From Propionimicrobium sp963511305 (GTDB taxonomy: Bacteria > Actinomycetota > Actinomycetes > Propionibacteriales > Propionibacteriaceae): a stretch of 64,000 nt of DNA. The notes beneath the pieces were generated by a model, which searched no databases, was not told where the DNA came from, and was given only the letters and a program-made list of their open reading frames with translations. The stretch is taken from assembly GCA_963511305.1 (NCBI GenBank), contig CAUPIJ010000001.1, positions 1 to 64,000 on the forward strand. The letters run 5' to 3'. Positions 33,010 to 41,653 of this stretch are shown here, in pieces (within the stretch, counting starts at the first letter, position 1; every line of letters starts with the position of its first letter). A program made the translations under genes and the position numbers.

Positions 33010-34190
33010 TTCAATCCTCGCTTCCGCTGCCCCCACTTATAGGTGTCTCCGTGGTCGGCCTCGATGAACGATTTAACGGTGTCCAGATACGGCTCGATGT
33101 CCAACAGGAACGAATCGTGGCCCCATGGCGAAGAAAACTCTCTGAAGCTGACCGGCACCTGGGCGCTCAACAACCTCTGCACTATCCGCAGGCTCTGTTT
33201 GGTGCTGAATCGCCAGTCGGTGTCGAAGCTGAGCACCAAGAAGTTGAGCGGGTGCTCGTGCAGCTTATCAAGGATATTTTGTTCCGCGAACGGGTCGAAA
33301 TAGTCCATGACCCTGGTCAGGTAGAGGTAGCTGAGCGCGTCGAATCTGGTCAGGAACGAGGTGCCCTGATAGTCGAGGTAGCTCTCCACCGCGAAGTCGA
33401 TGCCAAAGCCGGGCTGGCGCTCCTCGTTTTGAGGTCTGCGCCCAAACTTCTCCTGGAAGCCGATCTCTGATGTGTAGGTGATGTGCGCCATCATTCGTGC
33501 GATCGCGAGCCCGACATCAGGGGTCTTGCCGTTGTTCAAGAAGTCGCCCGAGTCAAAGTTCTCGTCGCGCATGATCGCCTCGCGACCAACCGCGGAGAAG
33601 GCGATATTTTGTGCGGTCAGCCGGCTAGAGGTAGCGACCAGCACCGCGTTGTTCATGTCTTGCGGGTAGTCGAGTGCCCAGCTCAGCACCTGCATTCCGC
33701 CTAGTGAACCGCCGACGGCAGCGTGCAGCCGATCGATGCCTAGATGCTTGAGCAGAGCTCGATGGGCCTTGACGAAGTCGCGCATGTCCAACAACGGAAA
33801 GTCCAGCCCCCAGGGCTTTCCGGTGTCGGGATTGACGGAGCTCGGGCCAGTGCTGCCCTTGCAGCCGCCGAGCATGTTCGAGCAGATGACGAAGAACTTA
33901 TCGGTATCGATTGCCTTACCGGGGCCAATCAGGGTGTCCCACCAGCCTGGATGCTTGTCGCCATCCTGCCAGCCCGCCGCGTGCGCCTCGCCGGTCAACG
34001 CATGGCAGATATAGACGGCGTTGTCGCGAGCCTCGTTCAGCACACCGTAGGTCTCGTAGGCAATCACCACCTCTTTTAGGCTCTGCCCGCCCTCCAACAC
34101 GAGGGGATCGGCAGCATCGAAAAGCTGCACTTTCTTGACCCCCGAAAGGTGCAAACGCTCGTTTATCTTGAGTTTCTCTTCGCTAAGCAT
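32997..34190 (-). CDS. metX: Homoserine O-acetyltransferase
   Basis: A 397-residue alpha/beta hydrolase-fold enzyme catalysing acetyl-CoA plus L-homoserine to O-acetylhomoserine, the first committed step of methionine synthesis. The nucleophile is the Ser in GGSLGGMQ, with Asp in SFDTDWRFS and His in PWGHDSF. HALTGEAHAAGW and GPSSVNPDTGKPWG are MetX family motifs. The ATG at 34190 overlaps the 3' end of the upstream DHA2 transporter by eight bases. The sulfhydrylation gene metY is not in the window. Some family members acetylate serine instead. Confidence 0.95.
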   Translation of the reverse strand: MLSEEKLKINERLHLSGVKKVQLFDAADPLVLEGGQSLKEVVIAYETYGVLNEARDNAVYICHALTGEAHAAGWQDGDKHPGWWDTLIGPGKAIDTDKFFVICSNMLGGCKGSTGPSSVNPDTGKPWGLDFPLLDMRDFVKAHRALLKHLGIDRLHAAVGGSLGGMQVLSWALDYPQDMNNAVLVATSSRLTAQNIAFSAVGREAIMRDENFDSGDFLNNGKTPDVGLAIARMMAHITYTSEIGFQEKFGRRPQNEERQPGFGIDFAVESYLDYQGTSFLTRFDALSYLYLTRVMDYFDPFAEQNILDKLHEHPLNFLVLSFDTDWRFSTKQSLRIVQRLLSAQVPVSFREFSSPWGHDSFLLDIEPYLDTVKSFIEADHGDTYKWGQRKRGLKWHA

Positions 34191-35742
34191 CTTCAGTATT
34201 TTCTGTCTTCTTATCCTTCGGATACAAGATAGCAACGGCCACCGCGGCCAGCAGTACGGCGCCACCACATCCGATGAGCGCCCAGCTCATGCCGTCGACG
34301 AAGCCAGCCTTCGCCAAATGAATTATCTTATCCGCCATCTCGGAAGGGAAATTCTGTGCTGCCTCTGCAGCTCCAGCGTAGGAATCTAGGACGGTCTGTT
34401 TGAAATCGCCGAGCTGATCGAATATTGAGCTGTTCGAGATCATGTTCTGGTATCTGGTTGAAAGCATCGCCCCGCCGAAGGCCACGCCGACCGCGCTGCC
34501 AACCTGCATTATCGAGCTGTTCGTGGCGGATCCGACGCCCGACGCCCAACCGGGCAGCGCGTCCATCACCGCTTGCGTGGCTGCTGGGTTCAGTAAGCCG
34601 GCGCCAAGACCGAACAGTAGCGCGCCGATCAGCATGTGGCTGTAAGTGGACTCGACCGTCACCATGCTCAGCCAGAAGAAGCCTGCGGCAACCAGCACGA
34701 GGCCTATTAATACGGTGTTCTTTAGCTTCAGGGTATTTATCAGTTTGGGTGCGCAGACCACGGCAAGGCCGAGCGCTAGGGCCACGGGAAGAATCCTGAT
34801 GCCCGATTCGAGTGGGCCGTAGGAGAGGTTGAACTGCAGGTACTGCGTCAGAATGAATAGTGCGGCGGAACCGCTGCCAGTGACCAGGCCGGCGACCGAG
34901 ACCGCGACGGTGAATCGCCGGTTCTTGAACAGAGACAGGTCGAGAATCGGGGCTGAGAAGTTGGCCTCCCAGCAGAAGAAGCCGACCGCCAGGCCCATTC
35001 CGAGGACGAAAGAGCCGAGAATTGGCAGCGAGAGCAGCCCCAATTCTGGCGCAGAGATGACCGCCCAGCAGACCAGCGCCAGCGCGCTGGTTGAGAGCAG
35101 GGCCCCGACGATGTCGATGCCTTGAAGATTGCTGTCAGGGTGGAAGTTCTGCAGCACGAACGGTCCGACCAAGACGATTATCAGAGCCACTGGAACGTTG
35201 ATGAAGAAAATCGAGCCCCAGGAAAAGTGTTCCAGCAGGATTCCGGAGAGCAGCGGACCTGCCGCTCCCCCGGCCGCGTTAGCTCCCGACCAGATGGCGA
35301 ACGCGAGCGTCCTCTCCTTGGGGTCTCTGAATATCGCCGAGACCAGAGCCAGCGTCGAAGGGGTCAGCAGCGCAGCGCCCACACCCATCAGCGCCCTGAA
35401 GATGATCAGCCATTCCGCGTTCGGTGCCAGGCCCGCCAGCAGCGAAAAGACGCCGAAGACCGCGGCTCCCGTGATAAACGTCTTGGTTCTGCCCCAGCGA
35501 TCGACGAACGCCCCCGCCACTAGCAACAGGCCTGCAAACGTCACCTGATATGCGTCGACCGTCCACTGGAGCTGGCTTGTCGTGGCCTGAAGTTCCCTGG
35601 CTAGAGTCGGCAACGCGACGTTCAGGATGGTGTTATCTAGGCTCGCCATGAATAGCGCGAGACTCAACACTCCCAGAGCTAGCCAACGTCTATTGACGTG
35701 CTTGTGATCAAGCTCGTCGGTTGCAGACTCGGAATTGGTCAT
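34183..35742 (-). CDS. DHA2-family MFS efflux transporter (14 helices)
   Basis: A 519-residue transporter of the EmrB/QacA type. It starts with a cytosolic tail, then WLALGVLSLALFMASLDNTI, the DHA2 helix-1 signature with LDNTI. FVDRWGRTKTF is motif A, and PLLSGILLEHFSW is antiporter motif C in the fifth helix. About fourteen helices are predicted. Drugs or biocides are the usual substrates. The 3' end overlaps metX, so export of a metabolite related to the methionine pathway is conceivable but not shown. Confidence 0.88.
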   Translation of the reverse strand: MTNSESATDELDHKHVNRRWLALGVLSLALFMASLDNTILNVALPTLARELQATTSQLQWTVDAYQVTFAGLLLVAGAFVDRWGRTKTFITGAAVFGVFSLLAGLAPNAEWLIIFRALMGVGAALLTPSTLALVSAIFRDPKERTLAFAIWSGANAAGGAAGPLLSGILLEHFSWGSIFFINVPVALIIVLVGPFVLQNFHPDSNLQGIDIVGALLSTSALALVCWAVISAPELGLLSLPILGSFVLGMGLAVGFFCWEANFSAPILDLSLFKNRRFTVAVSVAGLVTGSGSAALFILTQYLQFNLSYGPLESGIRILPVALALGLAVVCAPKLINTLKLKNTVLIGLVLVAAGFFWLSMVTVESTYSHMLIGALLFGLGAGLLNPAATQAVMDALPGWASGVGSATNSSIMQVGSAVGVAFGGAMLSTRYQNMISNSSIFDQLGDFKQTVLDSYAGAAEAAQNFPSEMADKIIHLAKAGFVDGMSWALIGCGGAVLLAAVAVAILYPKDKKTENTEDA

Positions 35743-35821
35743 AGCTTAGAGACTAACGGCATCGGCCAAAATTAGATATTCTCAAACCCTTGGGTGGGAA
35801 AAGCCGCGAAGGAGTCAGCAG

Positions 35822-36316
35822 GTGACCGAGTTATTAGTTCGCAGAGGCGATATCACTACGCAACATGTCGACGCGATAGTTAACGCTGCTAACAACGCGA
35901 TGCGCGGTGGCGGTGGCGTCGACGGAGCTATTCATCGGGCTGGCGGACCAGAGGTCTTGCGCGACTGCATCGCTAGATTCCCGAATGGCCTGGCCACCGG
36001 AGACGCCGGCTACACCACCGCCGGGAAAATGCCGGCCAACTGGGTGATTCACACGGTCGGGCCGAACTACAGGGCAGGCCAGCGCGATCGCGGCCTGCTG
36101 GAATCTTGCTACGCCCGCTGTCTCGAAGTGGCCGATGAACTTGGCGTAAAAACCATCGCGTTTCCACTAATCAGCGCCGGCGTCTATGGCTGGCCCAAGG
36201 AAGACGCCGTCAGGTGCGCGATCGACACGTGCGCCGAAGCTAAAAGTTCTGTCGAGGAAATTTTGTTCATGGCTTTTGACGACGACGTACTGAAGCTGTT
36301 TCAACGTTTTCTGTAG
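35822..36316 (+). CDS. Macrodomain ADP-ribose hydrolase
   Basis: A 164-residue MacroD-type protein that removes acetyl or ADP-ribosyl groups (O-acetyl-ADP-ribose deacetylase or protein ADP-ribosyl hydrolase). Ligand motifs are VNAANNAMRGGGGVDGAIH (adenosine and catalytic loops) and PLISAGVYGWP (diphosphate loop). GTG 35822 follows AAGGAGTCAGCAG. It is a single gene, divergent from the DHA2 transporter. No sirtuin or ADP-ribosyltransferase is nearby. Confidence 0.92.
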   Translation: MTELLVRRGDITTQHVDAIVNAANNAMRGGGGVDGAIHRAGGPEVLRDCIARFPNGLATGDAGYTTAGKMPANWVIHTVGPNYRAGQRDRGLLESCYARCLEVADELGVKTIAFPLISAGVYGWPKEDAVRCAIDTCAEAKSSVEEILFMAFDDDVLKLFQRFL

Positions 36317-36388
36317 CTCCTCTACAGCTTTATCTGGTGCTTCTCTTGGCCTAGGCCGCGGGAGTTTTTGTGCTGATACCCTTAAGCC

Positions 36389-37066
36389 ATGTCAGTTTCT
36401 GAACTAACCGCGGCGACCCAGGACTATCTAAAGTCGATCTGGTCGCTGCAAGAATGGACTGACGATCCTGTCACCCTCACCGCACTGGCTGAGCGGGTTG
36501 GGGTGGCGAAATCTACGGCCTCCGATGCGGTGAAGAAGCTCGCCGAAGCTAAGCTTGTCAAGCACAATCCCTACGGAGCAATTGAGCTGACCGCAACCGG
36601 CAGGAAGAACGCGCTCGCGATGGTTAGAAGGCACCGGATTCTTGAGCTCTACCTCGTGGAGGAACTCGGTTATCAGTGGGATCAGGTGGATGTTGAGGCC
36701 GAGAATCTTGAACACGCCGTCAGCGATTTCTTGATTGAGAAGATCGACCAGAAGCTGGGTCATCCGACCCGCGATCCACACGGTGATCCGATTCCTTCGC
36801 CAACAGGTGAGATTAGAATCCCGAAGGCCACCAGGCTAAATTTAGTCGAGACGGGCTCTTTCGTCGTCGAGAGGATCAGTGACGCAGACCCGCAATTCCT
36901 GCGGCACCTGAATAGCAATAGCGTTTCTATCGGCTCGATAATCGAGGTTCTGCCAAAAGATACCTACAGCGGGTCGATAAAGGTGTGCAGCGAGCGAGGC
37001 GAAGTTACAGAACTCAGCGACGCTGCGGCCAGCTATTTGTGGGTTAGTGCGGTTGTGAATTCCTAA
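36389..37066 (+). CDS. DtxR/MntR-family metal-dependent repressor
   Basis: A 225-residue iron- or manganese-sensing regulator. The winged helix (LTALAERVGVAKSTASDAVKKL) is followed by the dimerisation/metal domain with RRHRILELYLVEELG, EAENLEHAVSD and HPTRDPHGDPIP. A C-terminal SH3-like domain comes last (RISDADPQFLRHL onward). The full three-domain length fits IdeR/DtxR rather than short MntR. An exporter-free neighbourhood and mntH 3.1 kb downstream with an operator-like inverted repeat make mntH a candidate target. The ATG lies close to a possible -10, so the mRNA leader may be very short. Confidence 0.9.
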   Translation: MSVSELTAATQDYLKSIWSLQEWTDDPVTLTALAERVGVAKSTASDAVKKLAEAKLVKHNPYGAIELTATGRKNALAMVRRHRILELYLVEELGYQWDQVDVEAENLEHAVSDFLIEKIDQKLGHPTRDPHGDPIPSPTGEIRIPKATRLNLVETGSFVVERISDADPQFLRHLNSNSVSIGSIIEVLPKDTYSGSIKVCSERGEVTELSDAAASYLWVSAVVNS

Positions 37067-37136
37067 ACAATGAAACTAACGGTCTTCTTATCTAAAAGCT
37101 GGCTACGATGTTTATCATTTAACGAGGAAGTAGGAC

Positions 37137-38582
37137 ATGACAGAAACCCGCCAAGAAACTGATCTGCTAGGCACTCTGGACGTGCCCGCGGATGCCTATT
37201 ACGGAATCCACACCTTGCGAGCGATGGATAACTTCCAGATCTCAGGTCGCACCATTTCTGACGTCCCGGAATTCGTGCGCGGCATGGTTCAGGTCAAGAA
37301 AGCCTGCGCGCTCGCCAACGAGGAACTGAAGGTTCTGCCCCACGACGTCGCCCAGGCAATCGTCGCCGCCTGCGACGATGTGCTGGAAAACGGCAAAGCC
37401 ATGGATCAGTTTCCGAGCGACCTATTTCAGGGCGGCGCCGGCACCTCCACGAATATGAACACCAATGAGGTGATCGCCAACATCGCGCTGGAGCTCAGTG
37501 GCTTCGAGAAGGGCCGCTACGACGTCATCAACCCGAACGATCACGTCAACAAGTCTCAGTCGACCAACGATGCCTACCCCACGGGGATGAAGCTCGCCGC
37601 CTACGCCCTTGCTCAGGAGCTGGCGGAGAAGATCGACGATCTAAACAAGAAACTCCTAGCCAAGGCCGAGGAGCTCAAGGACGTCCTCAAGATGGGGCGC
37701 ACCCAGCTGCAGGACGCCGTACCCATGACGCTGGGTCAGGAATTCCACGGATTCGCCAGCAATCTGCGCGAAGAGAGCGACATCCTGCGCTACTGCGCCA
37801 ATAACATGCTCAGCGTTAACCTCGGAGCTACCGCCATCGGAACCGGCCTGAATGCCCCGGTTGGCTTCGCCGAAGTTGCGGCCAGGAAACTCGCTGAGGT
37901 CACTGGGCTGCCGATTCAGAGCGCACCAGACCTGATCGAGGCCACCTCCGACACCGGCTCTTATGTGCTGATGCACGCCGCGATCAAGCGGTTCGCAACT
38001 AAGCTTTCGAAGATCTGCTCTGACCTGCGGCTGCTCTCCAGCGGCCCGCGCGCCGGATTCAACGAGATCAATCTTCCTGAACGACAGGCAGGTTCCTCGA
38101 TCATGCCGGCCAAGGTTAACCCGGTGATCCCGGAGGTGGTTAACCAGGTTTGCTTCAAGGTGATTGGAAATGACGTCACCGTAACCTTCGCCTCCGAGGC
38201 GGGACAGCTCCAGCTAAATGTTATGGAGCCGGTCATCGCGCAGTCGCTTTTCGAGTCGCTGAGCCTGCTTACGAATGCAGTCGAAGCCCTCGGCGAGAAA
38301 TGCATCGTGGGCATCACCGCAAATAAGAAGCGGTGCAAGGATCAGGTGATGAATTCAATCGGCATCGTCACCTATCTGAACGAGTTCCTCGGGCACGCCA
38401 ATGGCGATCTGATCGGCAAAACAGCAGAGGAAAGCGGCAAGAGCGTGCGGGAAACCGCTATCGAACTCGGGCTTCTGACGCCCGAACAAGCCGATCACTT
38501 CCTCAATGAAGATGCCTTTATGAAGGATCACTACTTCGGCAAGACATACGAAGACGACGAAAAGGGACTACCCGAATGCTGA
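37137..38582 (+). CDS. aspA: Aspartate ammonia-lyase
   Basis: A 481-residue fumarase/aspartase superfamily enzyme converting L-aspartate to fumarate and ammonia. The superfamily signature GSSIMPAKVNPVIPE holds the catalytic Ser. GGAGTSTNMNTNEV and KSQSTNDAYPTGM are the other active-site regions. The N-terminal GTLDVPADAYYGIHT and length fit aspartase better than class II fumarase. A ribosome site AGGAAGTAGG precedes the ATG. An amino-acid permease follows, suggesting aspartate or asparagine use for fumarate respiration or nitrogen supply. Confidence 0.93.
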   Translation: MTETRQETDLLGTLDVPADAYYGIHTLRAMDNFQISGRTISDVPEFVRGMVQVKKACALANEELKVLPHDVAQAIVAACDDVLENGKAMDQFPSDLFQGGAGTSTNMNTNEVIANIALELSGFEKGRYDVINPNDHVNKSQSTNDAYPTGMKLAAYALAQELAEKIDDLNKKLLAKAEELKDVLKMGRTQLQDAVPMTLGQEFHGFASNLREESDILRYCANNMLSVNLGATAIGTGLNAPVGFAEVAARKLAEVTGLPIQSAPDLIEATSDTGSYVLMHAAIKRFATKLSKICSDLRLLSSGPRAGFNEINLPERQAGSSIMPAKVNPVIPEVVNQVCFKVIGNDVTVTFASEAGQLQLNVMEPVIAQSLFESLSLLTNAVEALGEKCIVGITANKKRCKDQVMNSIGIVTYLNEFLGHANGDLIGKTAEESGKSVRETAIELGLLTPEQADHFLNEDAFMKDHYFGKTYEDDEKGLPEC

Positions 38583-38673
38583 ATAATGCATCGGTTCTGA
38601 CGAGTTTTGACCCGTTTCGATGGCGTAGGTGAAATTTTCTAATCCACCTATTACGTCTATCTTTGGAGATCTT

Positions 38674-40044
38674 GTGCAAAAAGATAGTCCGTCTGCGCTT
38701 AAGCGAGGACTAAAAAATCGACATATTCAAATGATCGCCCTTGGTGGTGCGATCGGAACAGGACTTTTCTACGGCTCTGCTGACTCGATTCAACTAGCTG
38801 GTCCTGTAGTTCTGATCGCCTATCTACTGTGCGGTGCTGCGATCTATCTGGTCGTTCGCGCGATGGGCGAAATGTCCGTCGACGACCCTAACTCCGGCGC
38901 GTTCAGCCACTACGCCTATCAAAACTGGAGCCAGCGAGCCGGTTTCGTCTCGGGCTGGAACTACTGGTTCAATTACATCGCGGTCGCGATGGCCGAGCTC
39001 AGCGTGGTCGGCCTGTACATCAACTACTGGCTTCCCCAGGTGCCGCACTGGGCCTCGGCTGCGTTCTTTATCGTCGCAATTACCACCGCGAACTTGATCG
39101 GCGTTCGCGCCTACGGTGAGTTCGAGTTCTGGTTCGCTATCATCAAGGTGTTAGCGGTTATCGGCATGATCGTGCTCGGCTTGATCGTGATCATTTTTGG
39201 CATCACTAACAACCCGGAGCTTTCTCCTCCATCGTTCAGCAACCTGATTGCAGACGGCGGGTTTGCCCCGTTTGGCCTTGTCGGACTCATCGCTGCGCTG
39301 CCCCCGGTCATGTTCTCATTCGGCGGCCTGGAGCTGATCGGCATTACCGCCGGCGAGGCGGTTGACCCCAAGCGTTCGCTGCCAAGGGCCATCAACGGCG
39401 TGATCTGGAGAATCCTCATCTTCTACATCGGTGCCATCACTATCATCATGGCGGTCATCCCCTGGCGAACCATCGACGGCAAGATGAGCCCGTTCGTGCA
39501 GATCTTCGACAACGTCGGTATCGGCGGGGCCGCGCACATCCTCAACTTCGTGGTCATCACTGCGGTGCTCAGCGTCTACAACTCCGGCCTCTACTCGAAC
39601 GGCAGGATGCTTTACTCGCTGGCATCGCAGGGCAATGCGCCTAAGTATCTGACGAAGCTATCGAACAACGGCGTTCCCTGGGCCGGCGTGCTGACGTCCT
39701 CGCTGATTACTGTGATCGCCGTGGTCGTGGTATTCCATTGGCCAGAGTTCGCGTTCAAGTACATGATGTCAGTGGCGGTGATCGCGGGCATCATCAACTG
39801 GTCGATGATCATGATCACCCAGGCTAAGTTCCGCAAGCGGATTGGCCCCGAGGCGGCCAGCAAGCTGACGTTCAAGCTGCCAGGTGGACTGGTTACGACG
39901 TTTGGCGTCCTGGCATTCCTGGGCCTGATCGTGGTGTTGATGGCCATGTCGGAGGGCTACCGAATGGCGGTGATCGTCGGCCCGATCTGGCTGATCATTC
40001 TGCTGATCTCGTACGAAATCAAGAGCAGGCGGGCAGCAAATTAA
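38674..40044 (+). CDS. APC-family amino-acid permease
   Basis: A 456-residue amino acid-proton symporter of the AAT type (relatives: AnsP, CycA, GabP, ProY), with about twelve helices. LKRGLKNRHIQMIALGGAIGTGLF is the N-terminal substrate-site signature (LKNRHIQ and GGAIGTG). YWFNYIAVAMAEL and SFGGLELIGITAGEA are typical later helices. GTG 38674 is chosen because TTGGAG lies seven bases upstream and gives the usual short tail; an in-frame GTG at 38629 would add fifteen residues with a poor site. Its position after aspA suggests import of aspartate, asparagine or a related amino acid. Confidence 0.85.
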   Translation: MQKDSPSALKRGLKNRHIQMIALGGAIGTGLFYGSADSIQLAGPVVLIAYLLCGAAIYLVVRAMGEMSVDDPNSGAFSHYAYQNWSQRAGFVSGWNYWFNYIAVAMAELSVVGLYINYWLPQVPHWASAAFFIVAITTANLIGVRAYGEFEFWFAIIKVLAVIGMIVLGLIVIIFGITNNPELSPPSFSNLIADGGFAPFGLVGLIAALPPVMFSFGGLELIGITAGEAVDPKRSLPRAINGVIWRILIFYIGAITIIMAVIPWRTIDGKMSPFVQIFDNVGIGGAAHILNFVVITAVLSVYNSGLYSNGRMLYSLASQGNAPKYLTKLSNNGVPWAGVLTSSLITVIAVVVVFHWPEFAFKYMMSVAVIAGIINWSMIMITQAKFRKRIGPEAASKLTFKLPGGLVTTFGVLAFLGLIVVLMAMSEGYRMAVIVGPIWLIILLISYEIKSRRAAN

Positions 40045-40050
40045 TTTCTG

Positions 40051-40083
40051 GCGGGAGCGGCGAAAGGCTGCTCCCGCTTGTCT
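40051..40083 (+). terminator. Rho-independent terminator after the permease
   Basis: GCGGGAGC (40051-40058) pairs with GCTCCCGC (40070-40077), followed by TTGTCTATT. It separates the aspA-permease pair from mntH. Confidence 0.75.
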
Positions 40084-40124
40084 ATTACCGCAGATCGGCA
40101 AACCGTCTCACCGCGATGAATCTA

Positions 40125-40168
40125 TGTGAAGCGTCAGGCCTAGCGGGATATAATTTCGTTTAACCGAA
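40125..40168 (+). promoter_or_regulatory. mntH promoter with operator-like inverted repeat
   Basis: A consensus -10 TATAAT is at 40149-40154, with TGTGAA at 40125-40130 as possible -35 (18-base spacer). Directly after the -10 lies TTCGTTTAACCGAA (40155-40168), matching its own complement at 12 of 14 positions. A repressor bound there would block the transcription start. The DtxR-family protein at 36389-37066 is the obvious candidate. Confidence 0.6.
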
Positions 40169-40200
40169 CTTTATTATCCGACGAGTCGAATTATTAGGAA

Positions 40201-41451
40201 ATGAATATGGACAGCACGGGGCTCGACGCAAAACAGGCAGCAAAGAGGGGAATTTTGCCGATGCTTGGGCCGGCCTTCGTGGCAGCTGTGGCCTACGTCG
40301 ACCCGGGCAACGTCGCCGCCAACATCACCGCTGGCGCCAGATACGCATATCTGCTGGTCTGGGTGCTGGTTTTGGCGAACGCGATGGCCGTCCTGATTCA
40401 ATATCAAAGCGCGAAGCTGGGATTGGTGACGGGTAAATCGCTGCCCCACCTGCTCGGCGAGCGGCTTTCCAAACCGGCGAGGATCAGCTTCTGGGTGCAG
40501 GCCGAGATCATCGCGGCAGCCACCGATCTGGCCGAGGTCATCGGGGGTGCAATCGCGCTGCAGCTTCTCTTCGATCTCCCCCTTTTAGTCGGCGGCGCGA
40601 TAGTCGGCTGCATCTCGCTGCTGCTCTTGATCTTCCAGAACGAGAAGCGGCAACGCCAGTTCGAAGCAATCGTGATCGCGCTGCTGGCGGTGATCACGCT
40701 CGGATTCGTCGCCGGCTTGTTCGTTAAGCCGCCCGACCCGGTTGACGTGCTGGGAGGCCTGATCCCACGCTTTCAGGGCGTTGATACCGTCCTCATCGCG
40801 GCATCTATGCTTGGCGCGACGGTGATGCCGCACGCGATTTATCTACATTCGTCGCTAGTAAATCACCGCTTCTCCAAGAGGAGACACAGCGATGTCCCGC
40901 ACCTGCTTCGTGCCAGCAGACACGACGTCGTATTCGCGCTTATCGTCGCCGGAGCGGTTAACATCGGCTTGCTCCTGCTGGCCGCGTCCGCGCTCTACGG
41001 CCAGACCGGCACCGACACCATCAGCGGTGCGCATGAAGCCATCGAGAATGCGCTGGGCCCAGTTATCGGAGTCATCTTCGCTGTTGGCTTGCTGGCCTCG
41101 GGTCTTGCCTCCACGTCAGTCGGGGCTTACGCGGGCTCAGAAATCATGGATGGCTTGCTGCACGTTCGGGTGCCGATCCTGCTGCGTCGCGTGGTTACGC
41201 TGATCCCAGCGTTGATGGTGCTGTGGCTGTATCCGAACCCCACCTGGGCTCTTGTCATCTCGCAGGTTGCCCTGTCGTTCGGCATTCCGCTGGCCATCAT
41301 TCCGCTTACCAAATACACCAGGGATAAGGCTCTGATGGGAGCCTATGCGGATGGCAGAGCCACCAGGTACACCATGAACGTGATCGTGGTCTTGATCGTC
41401 GCCCTGAACGCCGCGCTGATCGTGCTGACGCTCTTGGGAATCGAATCCTGA
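40201..41451 (+). CDS. mntH: Nramp-family manganese/iron transporter
   Basis: A 416-residue proton-coupled divalent metal importer, about eleven helices. The metal site is formed by DPGN in helix 1 (AYVDPGNVAANI) and the Met-Pro-His of GATVMPHAIYLHS in helix 6. NAMAVLIQYQSAKLGLVTG is also a family hallmark. ATG 40201 overlaps the end of TTAGGAA; a second ATG two codons later has better spacing and may be the true start. An operator-like repeat overlaps the promoter, consistent with metal-controlled expression. Confidence 0.94.
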   Translation: MNMDSTGLDAKQAAKRGILPMLGPAFVAAVAYVDPGNVAANITAGARYAYLLVWVLVLANAMAVLIQYQSAKLGLVTGKSLPHLLGERLSKPARISFWVQAEIIAAATDLAEVIGGAIALQLLFDLPLLVGGAIVGCISLLLLIFQNEKRQRQFEAIVIALLAVITLGFVAGLFVKPPDPVDVLGGLIPRFQGVDTVLIAASMLGATVMPHAIYLHSSLVNHRFSKRRHSDVPHLLRASRHDVVFALIVAGAVNIGLLLLAASALYGQTGTDTISGAHEAIENALGPVIGVIFAVGLLASGLASTSVGAYAGSEIMDGLLHVRVPILLRRVVTLIPALMVLWLYPNPTWALVISQVALSFGIPLAIIPLTKYTRDKALMGAYADGRATRYTMNVIVVLIVALNAALIVLTLLGIES

Positions 41452-41488
41452 GGTGCTTCAAGACCTAAAGACGAAAATCAAAGAAACG

Positions 41489-41562
<74 letters not shown>

Positions 41563-41653
41563 TCGGGTGCGTTTTCGACCCAAGAAGATACATTAGCGCA
41601 TCTTCGAGACATATTCCAAAGCGATTCCGCGTCCGCCGCCACTCCGAAAAGAG

